Below, one piece after another: positions 29,432-38,830 of a stretch of DNA of 64,000 bases. Numbering within the stretch: position 1 is the stretch's first letter; every line of letters starts with the position of its first letter. The stretch comes from an uncultured Gammaproteobacteria bacterium (GTDB taxonomy: Bacteria; Pseudomonadota; Gammaproteobacteria; Arenicellales; JAANXG01), in contig CAMYKW010000001.1 in NCBI GenBank assembly GCA_947259175.1, positions 107,568-171,567 of the forward strand, read 5' to 3'. Both the position numbers and the translations under genes were made by a program. Below the pieces are notes generated by a model. That model was not told the origin of the DNA and ran no database searches. It saw nothing but the letters and a program-made list of their open reading frames with translations.

Positions 29432-30672
29432 CAATAGTATTCCAGGCCCATACTGCGTCTAACCTCATCCAAGGTCTCTCCGGCGATTTCCCGGGCGCGC
29501 TCACAGCCGTCGGCGATGATATTCCGCACCAGGGTAGGATCTTCCGCATACGGCGCCGCGCGCTCGTGCATCAGCTTCTGCTCCGCCAGTATCGCGTCAA
29601 TCAACGGCAGCTTGCAATCCACACAACCGATATCCGCAGAGCGGCAACCTTCCTGCACCCAGGTTTTTGTTTCATCGGCCGAGTACACCTTGTGCAATCC
29701 CCACACCGGGCATTTTTCCGGGTCCCCCGGATCATGGCGACGCTTCCGCGCCGGATCGGTGGGCATTACTTTGAGCCCCTGGGCAACGCGGTCCGGGTCA
29801 TCGCGAAGGGCGATAATATTGTTGTAAGACTTGGACATTTTCTCGCCGTCCAGCCCGGGCAGCTTGGAAGCATGCGTCAGAATCGCCTCCGGCTCTTCCA
29901 GTATTATGCGACCGCCTCCCTCGAGGTAACCAAACAAGCGCTCTTTCTCCACAATGGCGATGTTTTGGTTCTCTTCCAACAATGCGCGCGCCTTCTCCAG
30001 AGCCTCCTGATCGCCGCGCTCTAAATACGCGGATTGCATCTCCCGGTACAACTTGGCTCCCTTCTTTCCCAGTTTTTTTATCGCCAACTCTGCTTTCTGT
30101 GCGTATCCCGAATCCCGGCCGAACAAGTAATTGAAACGCCTGGCCACCTCCCTGGTCAGCTCGACGTGAGGCACCTGATCGTCGCCGACCGGCACTCGCT
30201 TCGCCTTGTATATCAGTATGTCGGCGCTTTGCAACACCGGGTACCCAAGAAACCCATGGGTAGCCAAATCGCGTTCTTTCAATTTTTCCTGCTGATCCTT
30301 GAAACTGGGAACGCGCTCCAGCCAGCTCAGCGGAGTGATCATGGACAACAATACGTGTAACTCGGCGTGCTCGGGCACACGGGACTGGATGAACATAGTG
30401 GCGCGCCCGGGCTCCACCCCGGCGGCCAACCAATCGATTACCATTTCCCAGGTGCTTTCACCGATGATTCCGAGATCGTCTTCGTAGTGTGTGGTCAATG
30501 CATGCCAATCAGCAACGAAGAAAAAACAATCATACTCGTACTGCAACTCCACCCAGTTCTTGAGTACACCGTGATAATGACCGAGATGGAGGCGTCCCGT
30601 GGGACGCATGCCTGATACCACGCGCGCAGGTTGACCACTGCGGGTAATCAAGGCGGACCCCGCTTGCGGCAT
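29431..30672 (-). CDS. trpS: Tryptophanyl-tRNA synthetase (long form)
   Basis: Class I aminoacyl-tRNA synthetase. HIGH-type motif GRLHLGHYHG and KMSKS in LDGEKMSKSYNNI are present. About 413 residues from ATG 30672, some 80 longer than E. coli TrpS, with an insertion around CPVWGLHKVYSADETKTW; similar long forms exist in Pseudomonas. Other in-frame ATGs upstream leave the exact start open. Overlaps scpA by one base. Confidence 0.93.
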   Translation of the reverse strand: MPQAGSALITRSGQPARVVSGMRPTGRLHLGHYHGVLKNWVELQYEYDCFFFVADWHALTTHYEDDLGIIGESTWEMVIDWLAAGVEPGRATMFIQSRVPEHAELHVLLSMITPLSWLERVPSFKDQQEKLKERDLATHGFLGYPVLQSADILIYKAKRVPVGDDQVPHVELTREVARRFNYLFGRDSGYAQKAELAIKKLGKKGAKLYREMQSAYLERGDQEALEKARALLEENQNIAIVEKERLFGYLEGGGRIILEEPEAILTHASKLPGLDGEKMSKSYNNIIALRDDPDRVAQGLKVMPTDPARKRRHDPGDPEKCPVWGLHKVYSADETKTWVQEGCRSADIGCVDCKLPLIDAILAEQKLMHERAAPYAEDPTLVRNIIADGCERAREIAGETLDEVRRSMGLEYY

Positions 30673-30760
30673 GCGGTAGCGCCAGGCGCGGGCCATGGAC
30701 AAGGCGCTGAAGGATCTGTGGATACTAGGTTCGTTTCCCGCATGATGCGCGACCAGTATA

Positions 30761-31411
30761 TCAGCCTATTCGTTGCGATAGCGATTGCGTCTGTTCGAAA
30801 ACTGCCGCATCGCCTTTGCCCACGCGGATAACAACGGGCGTCTCGCCAATCCACTCCACGACGGTGGTGGGCTCAAATCCGCAGTGCCCACCGTCGACCA
30901 CCGCATCCACATCATGCTCCAGAATCCGTCTGATCTCGTGCGCGTCGCTCAAAGGCAGTTCCTGGCCGGGCAGGATCATTGTCGAGCTCATGATCGGCTC
31001 GCCGAGTTCCGCCAGCATGTCGCGAACAATTTCTGAGTCCGGAATGCGCAGTCCGATGGTCTTTCGCCGTGGATTTTGCAGGCGTCGCGGTAACTGTCTG
31101 GTGGCCGGCACGATAAAGGTATATGGGCCCGGAGTGCAGGACTTGATCATGCGGAATTGTTCGTTACTTATTTTGGCGAACAAGCTTATTTCCGACAAAT
31201 CCCGGGTAACCAGGGTAAAATTATGTTTGTTGTCCAGACGTCGTATTCGACGAATACGATCCATTGACGCCTTGTCGCCGATGTGGCATCCAATGGCGTA
31301 ACTGGAGTCGGTCGGATAGACAATGATCCCGCCACGCCGCACGATGTCGACGACTTGCTTGACTAATCGCTTCTGCGGATTCGCCGGGTGTATCTCAAAG
31401 TATTGGGCCAT
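30761..31411 (-). CDS. yciO: YciO-family (Sua5/YrdC-type) threonylcarbamoyl-AMP synthase-like protein
   Basis: YrdC-domain protein. GGIIVYPTDSSYAIGCHIGDK, RRLDNKHNFTLV and STMILPGQELPLSD match the YciO branch. YciO is related to TsaC, which makes threonylcarbamoyl-AMP for the t6A tRNA base, but its own role is less certain. 216 residues; between folK and trpS, 88 bases before the latter. Confidence 0.88.
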   Translation of the reverse strand: MAQYFEIHPANPQKRLVKQVVDIVRRGGIIVYPTDSSYAIGCHIGDKASMDRIRRIRRLDNKHNFTLVTRDLSEISLFAKISNEQFRMIKSCTPGPYTFIVPATRQLPRRLQNPRRKTIGLRIPDSEIVRDMLAELGEPIMSSTMILPGQELPLSDAHEIRRILEHDVDAVVDGGHCGFEPTTVVEWIGETPVVIRVGKGDAAVFEQTQSLSQRIG

Positions 31412-31417
31412 CTGGCT

Positions 31418-31942
31418 TTAATCTTGATCTGATAACGGGATGACCCGTTGTTGCTTTGTCGTACCCTGATCCAACAAGTCGTATACTAACCCACGCGCCG
31501 GTATAAACAAGTCCGGTGCGATTTCGCTCAATGGCAGCAAAACGAAGCGGCGCAGGTGCATGCGGGGATGCGGTACGGTGAGCCCGGGTTCGTTAATTTG
31601 CGCGTCACCATACAACAGCAGATCAAGATCCAGCGAGCGTGGACCGCCGGGGCGATCCTCATCCCGAATGCGTCTATGCTCTCGCTCGATATCAAAAAGA
31701 TGGTCGAGTATCCCCCGCGGGCTCAAAGAGGTGTGGATGGAACAGACTGCGTTTATGAAATCCGGTTGCCGCAGGTCTCCCACGGGATCTGAACGGTACA
31801 GCGAAGAACACCTGGCCACCCGGCAACGCGTTCCTGAATTCAGGTGATCCATCGCCGCCAAGACCTGCCGTTGCGGCTCGTCTAGATTACTACCCAGGCC
31901 CACATAACAAAGCACAGTCCCGGGGACTGCCGCAATCGTCAC
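31418..31942 (-). CDS. folK: 2-amino-4-hydroxy-6-hydroxymethyldihydropteridine pyrophosphokinase
   Basis: Folate-pathway kinase (HPPK). GLGSNLDEPQRQV, FINAVCSIHT and the metal/ATP motif PRSLDLDLLLYG are visible; 174 residues. Initiates at a GTG whose GTGA overlaps the pcnB stop, so the conserved pcnB-folK pair is coupled. Confidence 0.95.
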   Translation of the reverse strand: MTIAAVPGTVLCYVGLGSNLDEPQRQVLAAMDHLNSGTRCRVARCSSLYRSDPVGDLRQPDFINAVCSIHTSLSPRGILDHLFDIEREHRRIRDEDRPGGPRSLDLDLLLYGDAQINEPGLTVPHPRMHLRRFVLLPLSEIAPDLFIPARGLVYDLLDQGTTKQQRVIPLSDQD

Positions 31943-33234
31943 GCCGCTCGACTTTTACGTTTGCGCCTGCGGCCTCGTTTCGGCGCGGACGCCCTTAGAC
32001 CGCGTATCATGCTATCTCGTTCTTGTTGACTCGCTTCCTGAATTTGGGTCCACCATTGCGCAATTTCGGGGCTGATCTCCTTCACTTCGGTGCGCAGCAA
32101 CAACAAATCATAGGCGGCGCGAAATCGTTTGTGCGCCAAAAGCCGGTTGATGTTTTTCGGTGATCTCTGCTCGAGCTGCGGTTGCAACGCCCAAATGTCT
32201 TTTATTACGATCATGAATCGCCTGGGAATGGCGACATGTTGCGCTTGGTCACGAAGCGCATCGGAAGCGGCGACGCTCCAGGCGCGTCGGACATCCATGC
32301 CCCCGTCACGCAATTTGTGCACATCCGCCTGTAGCGGGTCCCACAGCAGGCAGGCGAACAAAAACGCAGGTATAACCGGTTTACCCACTTTGATGCGGCT
32401 GTCGGTGTTCGCCAGCGCCAGTGACGGCAGATTCGGCATGATAGCGTCCAGGCATTGCTCGGTGAACGGAAACAAATAGCGAAACAAACCGTATTCACGC
32501 AGCATGTCATAGGTGCGCAACGCGTCACCGCCGTGGAACAGCTTTATGACCTCGTCCAACATCCGCGCCGGCGGGACATGGTGCAACAATGGAGCAAGTT
32601 CGGCGGTCGCCGCGATCACGTCGGGATCGATATCGAACTGAAGTTTCGCCGCAAATCTCACCGCGCGTAACATCCTCACCGGATCTTCGCGGAGCCGCTC
32701 CAGCGGGTCGCCTATGGTGCGAATGACCTGTTTCTCGAGGTCGATCATCCCGCCGACGAAGTCCAGCACCGATTGATCGTGGGGGTCGAAGTAGAGGGCG
32801 TTTATGGTGAAGTCCCGCCGCAACACATCATCCTCCCGGCTGCCGTAAACATTATCTCGCAGCACCTGTCCATGATCCGTAATCCGAATACGGTCATCAT
32901 CGACATCGTCATCATCGGACAGCGCGGCGCGAAACGTGGCGACTTCGATGGTTTCGCCGTTTCGTCGTACGTGGGCCAAACGAAATCGTCGGCCGATCAG
33001 CCGACATCCGCGAAACAGCGACTTTATTTCTTCCGGTTGAGCGTCGGTAGCGATATCAAAATCTTTCGGCGTGCGACCCAGTAACAAATCGCGTACACAC
33101 CCGCCCACCAAGTGGGCTTCGTACCCGGCGCTCTTTAGTTCTTCAACAATATTGATTGCAGTGCTACTGACCGCGGACAGGGAAATCGAATGACTGTCCG
33201 GCGATATGACTTGCGGCGTGTGCTTGTTGTTCAC
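31939..33234 (-). CDS. pcnB: Poly(A) polymerase I
   Basis: Adds 3' poly(A) tails that promote RNA decay. Nucleotidyltransferase signature LVGGCVRDLLLGRTPKDFDIATD with its DxD, the RRFRLAHVRR segment and a lysine/arginine-rich C terminus (KRGRRRKRKSRAA) separate it from CCA-adding enzymes. 431 residues; GTG start. A CAGGAG sequence lies directly against the GTG, closer than ideal, so the true start may be slightly different. Confidence 0.93.
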   Translation of the reverse strand: MNNKHTPQVISPDSHSISLSAVSSTAINIVEELKSAGYEAHLVGGCVRDLLLGRTPKDFDIATDAQPEEIKSLFRGCRLIGRRFRLAHVRRNGETIEVATFRAALSDDDDVDDDRIRITDHGQVLRDNVYGSREDDVLRRDFTINALYFDPHDQSVLDFVGGMIDLEKQVIRTIGDPLERLREDPVRMLRAVRFAAKLQFDIDPDVIAATAELAPLLHHVPPARMLDEVIKLFHGGDALRTYDMLREYGLFRYLFPFTEQCLDAIMPNLPSLALANTDSRIKVGKPVIPAFLFACLLWDPLQADVHKLRDGGMDVRRAWSVAASDALRDQAQHVAIPRRFMIVIKDIWALQPQLEQRSPKNINRLLAHKRFRAAYDLLLLRTEVKEISPEIAQWWTQIQEASQQERDSMIRGLRASAPKRGRRRKRKSRAA

Positions 33235-33291
33235 TCCTGACTAAAACCTTAGTTTGTATCCTCGTTTATATGACACGGCGGCGGTTTTGTC

Positions 33292-33319
33292 TTGTATCAT
33301 GCATAGTCCACCGTATAAT
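33292..33319 (+). promoter_or_regulatory. Sigma-70 promoter for tRNA-Glu (and cnoX)
   Basis: TTGTAT, 16 bases, perfect TATAAT (33314-33319). Predicted start near 33326, about 32 bases before the mature tRNA. The GC-rich stretch CGCT after the -10 could be part of a discriminator. Confidence 0.7.
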
Positions 33320-33357
33320 ACCATTTCGCTATCTGCTGCATCGCTTTCAGCTTCAGT

Positions 33358-33432
33358 GCTCCCTTCGTCTAGCGGTTAGGACGCCGGCCTCTCACGTCGG
33401 TAACAGGGGTTCGAGTCCCCTAGGGAGCGCCA
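33358..33432 (+). tRNA. tRNA-Glu (anticodon CTC)
   Basis: 75 nt with an encoded CCA. Acceptor GCTCCCT / AGGGAGC, anticodon stem CCGGC / GTCGG (one G-U), loop CTCTCAC giving anticodon CTC, T-arm AGGGG TTCGAGT CCCCT. It would read GAG codons. cnoX starts 62 bases downstream with no terminator between, so they may be cotranscribed. Confidence 0.97.
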
Positions 33433-33494
33433 ATTACCGCAAATGAATTGCACCATCGTTATGTCTAAGCGCCAACTATCGGGAAACACGTGTC

Positions 33495-34358
33495 ATGACC
33501 GAGAGCAGTACTATTTTTGACATCGACGCGGCGGCGTTCGAAGCTCGCGTTGTAGACCAATCCCATCGCCTGCCGGTCATGGTCGATTTTTGGGCCTCTT
33601 GGTGTGCCCCATGCCGGACGCTGACGCCTTTACTCACGAAAATCGTCGACGAATATCAGGGAACCGTTCTGCTCGCAAAAGTGAACACTGATACCGAGAA
33701 AGAACTCGCCGCTCGTTATCAAATTCGCAGCTTACCCACGGTTGTTTTATTTAAAGACGGACAAATTATCGATCACTTTGTCGGGGCACAGCAGGAGTCA
33801 GTGATCAAGCGCATGATCGATCCACATGTCAAACGCAAATCTAACTCTGAACTCGAGCGCGCCACTACCCTACTTGAAGCCGGTGACAACGACAAGGCTG
33901 TGTCGGTGTTAACATCGGCTGTGACTAAATACCCCACCGATGATCAGCTTAAACTAAAGTTAGCCGAGGTTCATCTGGAAAACAAGGAATTCGAACAGGC
34001 GAATAGGGTCTTATCTGACGTCTCTCAAGAAGCGAAGAATAGCGATAACTACAAAATTCTGCAATCACGAATTGAGTTCCATCATCGCGATGACGCCGCA
34101 GTGACTCTGAACGATCTACTCGCGCGGCTGTCGCAACAGCCCGATGACCTCGCGAACCGTCACAAATTGGCGATCCGCTACCTGGTTACAGGCGACACGG
34201 AAAAAGCGATGGCCCAGCTGTTGGAAATCGTAAAGCTTGATCGCAATTTCCAAGACGACGCCGGCCGTAAAGACCTGCTCAAGGTGTTCGACATGTTGGG
34301 CGGCAAAGGGACGCTGGTCAGCCGTTATCGCAGTCTGCTGGCTCAGGCGTTGAATTGA
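33495..34358 (+). CDS. cnoX: Thioredoxin-like chaperone CnoX (YbbN)
   Basis: Thioredoxin domain (residues 1-110) with TPR-like helical C-terminal half. The active site is a full WCAPC, unlike E. coli CnoX, which lacks the CxxC; so this protein may also be an oxidoreductase. cis-Pro motif RSLPTVVLFKDG is present; 287 residues, near the E. coli length. CnoX protects unfolded proteins after hypochlorite stress in E. coli; the same role here is inferred. Confidence 0.9.
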   Translation: MTESSTIFDIDAAAFEARVVDQSHRLPVMVDFWASWCAPCRTLTPLLTKIVDEYQGTVLLAKVNTDTEKELAARYQIRSLPTVVLFKDGQIIDHFVGAQQESVIKRMIDPHVKRKSNSELERATTLLEAGDNDKAVSVLTSAVTKYPTDDQLKLKLAEVHLENKEFEQANRVLSDVSQEAKNSDNYKILQSRIEFHHRDDAAVTLNDLLARLSQQPDDLANRHKLAIRYLVTGDTEKAMAQLLEIVKLDRNFQDDAGRKDLLKVFDMLGGKGTLVSRYRSLLAQALN

Positions 34359-34437
34359 AAGATCGGAACCGATGTTCTTGTGTGATCGCTTTTCCCTCCG
34401 CGGGATCCGGCATTGCATGGCGGGAATCGTAACGCGT

Positions 34438-35343
34438 CTAACCGCGGGGATGATGCTCGGCGTGCAAGCGTTTCAGACGCTCGCGCGCGATATGGGTGTA
34501 TATCTGGGTGGTGGACAGGTCGCTGTGTCCCAGTAGCATTTGCACCGAGCGCAGATCCGCGCCGTTATTCAACAGATGGGTGGCAAATGCGTGTCTGAGC
34601 GTATGGGGCGACAGCGGTGTCTCGATCTGTTGCTGCCGGGCATAGCGCTTGATGATTTGCCAGAAGGCTTGCCGCGTCATCGACGCGCCCCGCGCAGTTA
34701 CGAACACCGCTTCGCTGGACCGTCCCCGCAAGATCCCTCCCCGGCCGTTTTGCAGATAATCATCGAGCGCATCCATCGCCGCCTCTCCGAGCGGTACCAG
34801 CCGTTCCTTACCGCCCTTTCCCATGATGCGGATAATACCCGCGGTAAGGTTCAACTCGGACATGCTCAGGCCGACCAACTCGGAGACTCTGAGCCCGGTG
34901 GCGTACAGTGTCTCCAACATCGCATAATCCCGCCGTCCCAGGGGTGCTTTCGCGTCCGGCCCCCGCAACAAACGTTCGACCTCTTCTTCGCTCAGGGATT
35001 GGGGAAGCGTATGGGGAATTTTCGGAGACTCGATATCCGCGCAGGGGTCCTCGAACAGCTCGCCTTGTCTGATCAGATATTGATACAGGCGGCGCAGCGA
35101 AGATAACAAGCGGGCCGAGGTGCTGGCCTGAACACCGGCGCGAAAACGCAAACTGAGATAAGCCTGCAGGCACGCGCGGTCGGCGGTTAATAACGTTCGA
35201 CCGCGGCCGGCAAGATAGGTCGAATAAGCCGAAACATCGGCGCGGTATGCCTGGATGGTGTTGTGGCTCAGTCCGAATTCGAGCCACAAATTATCTAAAA
35301 ATCGATCGATGATTTCGTCGTCGGGCTGCTTGAGCTTGGGCAT
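34438..35343 (-). CDS. xerD: Site-specific tyrosine recombinase XerD
   Basis: Resolves chromosome dimers at dif with XerC. Catalytic residues: Arg in TGLRVSELVGLSM, Lys in GKGGKERLVPLG, His/Arg in LSPHTLRHAFATHLL, His in LLGHSDLSTTQIYTHI with its nucleophilic Tyr. 301 residues, N-terminal SAM-like domain LSHNTIQAYRADVSAY. Convergent with cnoX; follows the TPR gene by 20 bases. Confidence 0.95.
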   Translation of the reverse strand: MPKLKQPDDEIIDRFLDNLWLEFGLSHNTIQAYRADVSAYSTYLAGRGRTLLTADRACLQAYLSLRFRAGVQASTSARLLSSLRRLYQYLIRQGELFEDPCADIESPKIPHTLPQSLSEEEVERLLRGPDAKAPLGRRDYAMLETLYATGLRVSELVGLSMSELNLTAGIIRIMGKGGKERLVPLGEAAMDALDDYLQNGRGGILRGRSSEAVFVTARGASMTRQAFWQIIKRYARQQQIETPLSPHTLRHAFATHLLNNGADLRSVQMLLGHSDLSTTQIYTHIARERLKRLHAEHHPRG

Positions 35344-35363
35344 TTCCCGCCACCGTTCACGGA

Positions 35364-37133
35364 TTAGCGGTCCGTGGAGGGCGTTTCCTGCTCCTTTACG
35401 AACAGCTGTTGTATTGACCGCTCGAGTATCGCTCGTCGCGTTGGATTAATAGTCTCGTTCAACAGCGAATGATAGATGCGGCGGGCGTCCTCCACAAATC
35501 CGGCTTCCGCCAGGGTTTCCGCCGCATGATAGCGGGCGGTCTGACCCCAGATATCAGTGCCGCCCCGTTCAAACAGCGCGGAACGAAGATAGTGCTCCGC
35601 GGCGCTGTCGAACTTGTCGTCTCCGCGCAACGCGTCCGCCATCCAGAACATGATCTCCCGTTGCTGCGCGCGCTCGCTGGCCCGGGAAAACAATTCTTTG
35701 AGCAGAAGATAAGCGGCGCGCTGACGGTCCACGGCTTGCAGATCAAAAATCACCTGTAGCACCCTGTCCACCGCATCCTTGTCGAAGGACGAGTGGGCGG
35801 TTATCAACTCCTGCAGGATGTGAATGCTGTCATCGAACTCGCCGGTGTAGATCGACAACCGCGCCCGTTTCAAATTCCAATCCAGATTGTCGATCTCCTC
35901 GCCGACGTCGCTGAGACCGGCAGCCATTTTCGCCGCAAGTTCGATATTGCGTTGCGCAAAGGCCAGGTTGACCAATCGCAGGCGCACTGGATTGGGAACC
36001 CGTTGGATGTTGCCGAAGCGCCCCTGATGGGTGTAGAGGCTGATCGCGGTATCTTCGCGTTTCGCCTGCTTCAAACTGTCGTACAAGCGGAGATGATGCG
36101 CTGCGTAGGCAGCCGGATCGCGCGTACGTTCAGCCAGCAGCGCAATAATCGACCGTGCCTTTATCGGCCGGGTACTCGACAACGATGCCGACAATTTCAA
36201 CCAAGGTTCGTCGTCGCCTATCAGCAGATTCGACGCGTTTCCGGTTTTTTCCCCCAGGCGAATATACGCCTGCCAGAGCCCGTCGACATCGTATTCGAAC
36301 AGGCCTTTGAGATACGCGGGCAAGGGCATCGCGTAAAACTGTTCCAGGGCATCCACCTGCAGCGTGATTTCGTCCGCATAGAGCGCAGCTTCCGCCGTAA
36401 GCGCCCACAAGCCACTTCGCAGCGAATGGTCGGAGTCCAGTTTGCCCAACATCGCCGCGGCCTGGTCGATAACCCGCTGTGGGCTGTCGGCCTTGGACCG
36501 CAGTCGGCTCAACAGCCTCAGAAAGCGGCCGTTGTCATTCTGCACCGTGGCCAGATGTTCAGCCGCTTGCGCCGCATAACCCGCCTGGAGCAACACCTGG
36601 GCGTACAACAGGGACCAATCGGCATCATTGGGCAGGAACTCTTTTTGATAGCGAGCCATGGCATTCTGGGCGTCTTCCAACAAACCCTCCGCCAAATAGC
36701 TGCGTATGGTAAGCCGCCTCCAGTGGGCCACCTGGCGCGAATCGTAGGAACCCATCCATAACAGTTCGCGCAACATCGGGCGCACCGCGTGGCCGCGTCC
36801 GGAGTCGATCAACACTTCGATTCCCTGGGTGAGCAGCGTATGCCGTAGATGCGCCGGCAAATCCGTCGGAAGAGCCTGCAGGCGCTTTTGCAGCGCATCC
36901 CAGTCCTGCTTCTTGCGGTAGATGGTGAATCTCAGGCGCTCCCAGTCCATCCATTTTCGCGCATGGAATGGTCGCGGTTGCAGGCTGGATAGAACGCGCA
37001 GCGCCAGGTCAGGCGCGCCGTTGCGAACCAGGAGTTCAACCCGGTCCAACTGCGGGTCTGTCGATTCGTCGCCGGTGGCTGGGCCCAGCACCAGCGTCAA
37101 CGACACCAAGGCAACTGTGCACGCTCGTCGCAT
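35364..37133 (-). CDS. Exported TPR-like helical repeat protein, unknown function
   Basis: 589 residues: an N-terminal signal peptide (RRACTVALVSLTLVLGPATG) then an all-helical body of degenerate TPR/HAT-like repeats (for example ADWSLLYAQVLLQAGYAAQAAEHL and EHYLRSALFERGGTDIW). No lipobox. It probably acts in the periplasm as a scaffold or partner-binding protein. Lies between rplS and xerD, 72 and 20 bases away, so it is likely transcribed with one of them. I do not recognise the family. Confidence 0.8.
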   Translation of the reverse strand: MRRACTVALVSLTLVLGPATGDESTDPQLDRVELLVRNGAPDLALRVLSSLQPRPFHARKWMDWERLRFTIYRKKQDWDALQKRLQALPTDLPAHLRHTLLTQGIEVLIDSGRGHAVRPMLRELLWMGSYDSRQVAHWRRLTIRSYLAEGLLEDAQNAMARYQKEFLPNDADWSLLYAQVLLQAGYAAQAAEHLATVQNDNGRFLRLLSRLRSKADSPQRVIDQAAAMLGKLDSDHSLRSGLWALTAEAALYADEITLQVDALEQFYAMPLPAYLKGLFEYDVDGLWQAYIRLGEKTGNASNLLIGDDEPWLKLSASLSSTRPIKARSIIALLAERTRDPAAYAAHHLRLYDSLKQAKREDTAISLYTHQGRFGNIQRVPNPVRLRLVNLAFAQRNIELAAKMAAGLSDVGEEIDNLDWNLKRARLSIYTGEFDDSIHILQELITAHSSFDKDAVDRVLQVIFDLQAVDRQRAAYLLLKELFSRASERAQQREIMFWMADALRGDDKFDSAAEHYLRSALFERGGTDIWGQTARYHAAETLAEAGFVEDARRIYHSLLNETINPTRRAILERSIQQLFVKEQETPSTDR

Positions 37134-37205
37134 AGCGGGTGCGCGGTCCTGTCTCGATCAACGTAGCGATCGATCGTCGAGAAGCGGCAACACCGAGGTG
37201 GCTTA

Positions 37206-37550
37206 TCAGATCTTTTCTTTGATTCGTGCGGACTTTCCGCTGCGCTCGCGGAGGTAATACAGTTTCGCGCGGCGTACATCGCCGCGCCGCTTTACCTTGA
37301 TTGTGGATATGAGCGGGCTGTGCGTTTGAAATACCCTTTCGACGCCTTCTCCGTACGAGACCTTGCGCAGCGTAAACGAAGAATTCAGCCCCCTGTTCCG
37401 CTTACCGATTACCACGCCTTCGAACGCCTGCAATCGTTCGCGATTACCCTCTTTGACCCGCACCTGGACTTCAACAGTATCACCGGTGCTGAATTCCGGC
37501 AGGTCCGCCGTAATTTGCTCGGCTTCATGTTCCTGAATAATAGTCGTCAT
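37206..37550 (-). CDS. rplS: 50S ribosomal protein L19
   Basis: Ribosomal protein at the 30S-50S interface. [29 protein letters not shown] and [32 protein letters not shown] (partly quoted) are diagnostic; 114 residues. ATG overlaps the trmD stop; last gene of the rpsP-rimM-trmD-rplS operon. Confidence 0.97.
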   Translation of the reverse strand: MTTIIQEHEAEQITADLPEFSTGDTVEVQVRVKEGNRERLQAFEGVVIGKRNRGLNSSFTLRKVSYGEGVERVFQTHSPLISTIKVKRRGDVRRAKLYYLRERSGKSARIKEKI

Positions 37551-38302
37551 CTGTTGTCTCCTTCGAGTTCCAACTGAAACTCCCGTAACAAACTCTTTTG
37601 TTCGTCCGTTAATTTCGATTCATCCAAAAGGTCGGGACGTTTCGCCCAGGTCGTTCCCAACGATTGTTTGAGCCGCCAGCGTTTAATCGCTTCATGGTTT
37701 CCGCTCAACAATATCTCCGGCACACGCCGACCGGCGAAAATCTCCGGGCGCGTATAATGCCCGCAATCCAATAAACCATCGGCGAACGAGTCCTGCCTCA
37801 CGGACGCCTCGTTCCCCAGTACATCCGGCAATTGCCTGGCAATCGCATCGATCAACACCATCGCCGCCAACTCGCCGCCCGACAACACATAATCTCCGAT
37901 CGACCACTCCTCGTCGACGCAGGTGGTAATCACCCGTTCGTCAATACCTTCGTAACGCCCAAGCAACAGAATCATCGCATCCCGTCGCGCGAGCTCGCGC
38001 ACCGAGTGATGATCCAATCGCCTTCCTTGCGGACTCAGGTAACTCACCGGCGTGTTCGCGGCGCAATGCCGTTTCGCTGACGCAATTGCCGCAGTGAGCG
38101 GCGGCGCCATCATCACCATCCCAGGTCCGCCACCATAAGGACGGTCGTCCACGGTACGCCGTTGATCTTCGGCGTAGTCCCGCGGGTTCCATAAGTGCAG
38201 CCCGACCTGCCCCTGGTCGATCGCGCGACCGCTCACACCGTAGTCGCGGATTGCGGCGAACATCTCCGGAAAAATAGTGATGACGTGAAATTCCATCGTC
38301 AT
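37547..38302 (-). CDS. trmD: tRNA (guanine-37-N1)-methyltransferase
   Basis: SPOUT methyltransferase that makes m1G37 to prevent frameshifting. [14 protein letters not shown], the knot motifs [13 protein letters not shown] and [16 protein letters not shown], and [15 protein letters not shown] are visible; 251 residues. Met3 (38296) is an equally good start. Between rimM (14 bases) and rplS (ATGA overlap). Confidence 0.96.
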   Translation of the reverse strand: MTMEFHVITIFPEMFAAIRDYGVSGRAIDQGQVGLHLWNPRDYAEDQRRTVDDRPYGGGPGMVMMAPPLTAAIASAKRHCAANTPVSYLSPQGRRLDHHSVRELARRDAMILLLGRYEGIDERVITTCVDEEWSIGDYVLSGGELAAMVLIDAIARQLPDVLGNEASVRQDSFADGLLDCGHYTRPEIFAGRRVPEILLSGNHEAIKRWRLKQSLGTTWAKRPDLLDESKLTDEQKSLLREFQLELEGDNR

Positions 38303-38316
38303 CCATCGTCAACCAC

Positions 38317-38820
38317 TCAAAAGTCCGCGTCCCAATCGACGCGGATCAACCCCTGTTCAAGATCAACCTGACGGACCACTTCGCGAATATACGGAATCAG
38401 GCGTTCCCGATCACCGCAAACGACCATCACGTCGTTGGCGCCGGTCTCCATCAAGTAATCCACCGTTCCCAGCTCCTCGTCGTTCACTGTGACCACGCGC
38501 AAGCCCTCGAGCTGAATCCAGTAGTACTCCCGATCGTCCAGCTCCGGCAGACTGTTCACCGGAACCGCTATGGTCGCGTCGATCAGCGCCCGGGACTGCT
38601 CGCGATCGGTGTACCCTTCCAATTGCGCAACCAATCGCGATCCTTGCACCTGACCTTGAATCACTCGCACCCGATCACAACTGCCGCCGCGCGTCAGGTG
38701 CCACACGTCGAAGGAAAAAATATCCTTTTTCCTGCTGGTGTAGGAATAGACCCGCACCCAGCCCTGGACGCCCCAGATACCCGTGATCTTACCCAGCGTG
38801 ACCAGATCCGGGCGGCGCAT
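38317..38820 (-). CDS. rimM: 16S rRNA processing protein RimM
   Basis: 30S maturation factor that binds S19. N-terminal RimM barrel (LGKITGIWGVQGWVRVYSYT) and C-terminal PRC barrel (EYYWIQLEGLRVV, LIPYIREVVRQVD); 167 residues. Ten bases after rpsP. Confidence 0.95.
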   Translation of the reverse strand: MRRPDLVTLGKITGIWGVQGWVRVYSYTSRKKDIFSFDVWHLTRGGSCDRVRVIQGQVQGSRLVAQLEGYTDREQSRALIDATIAVPVNSLPELDDREYYWIQLEGLRVVTVNDEELGTVDYLMETGANDVMVVCGDRERLIPYIREVVRQVDLEQGLIRVDWDADF

Positions 38821-38830
38821 GCGAAACCGG

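Noticed and set aside
34361-34385. Terminator after cnoX
   Set aside because: Only a short ATCGG/CCGAT palindrome without a U-run; too weak to call.
35793-36761. 322-residue plus-strand ORF
   Set aside because: Antisense to the TPR protein gene in a GC-biased frame, no domains, no ribosome site.
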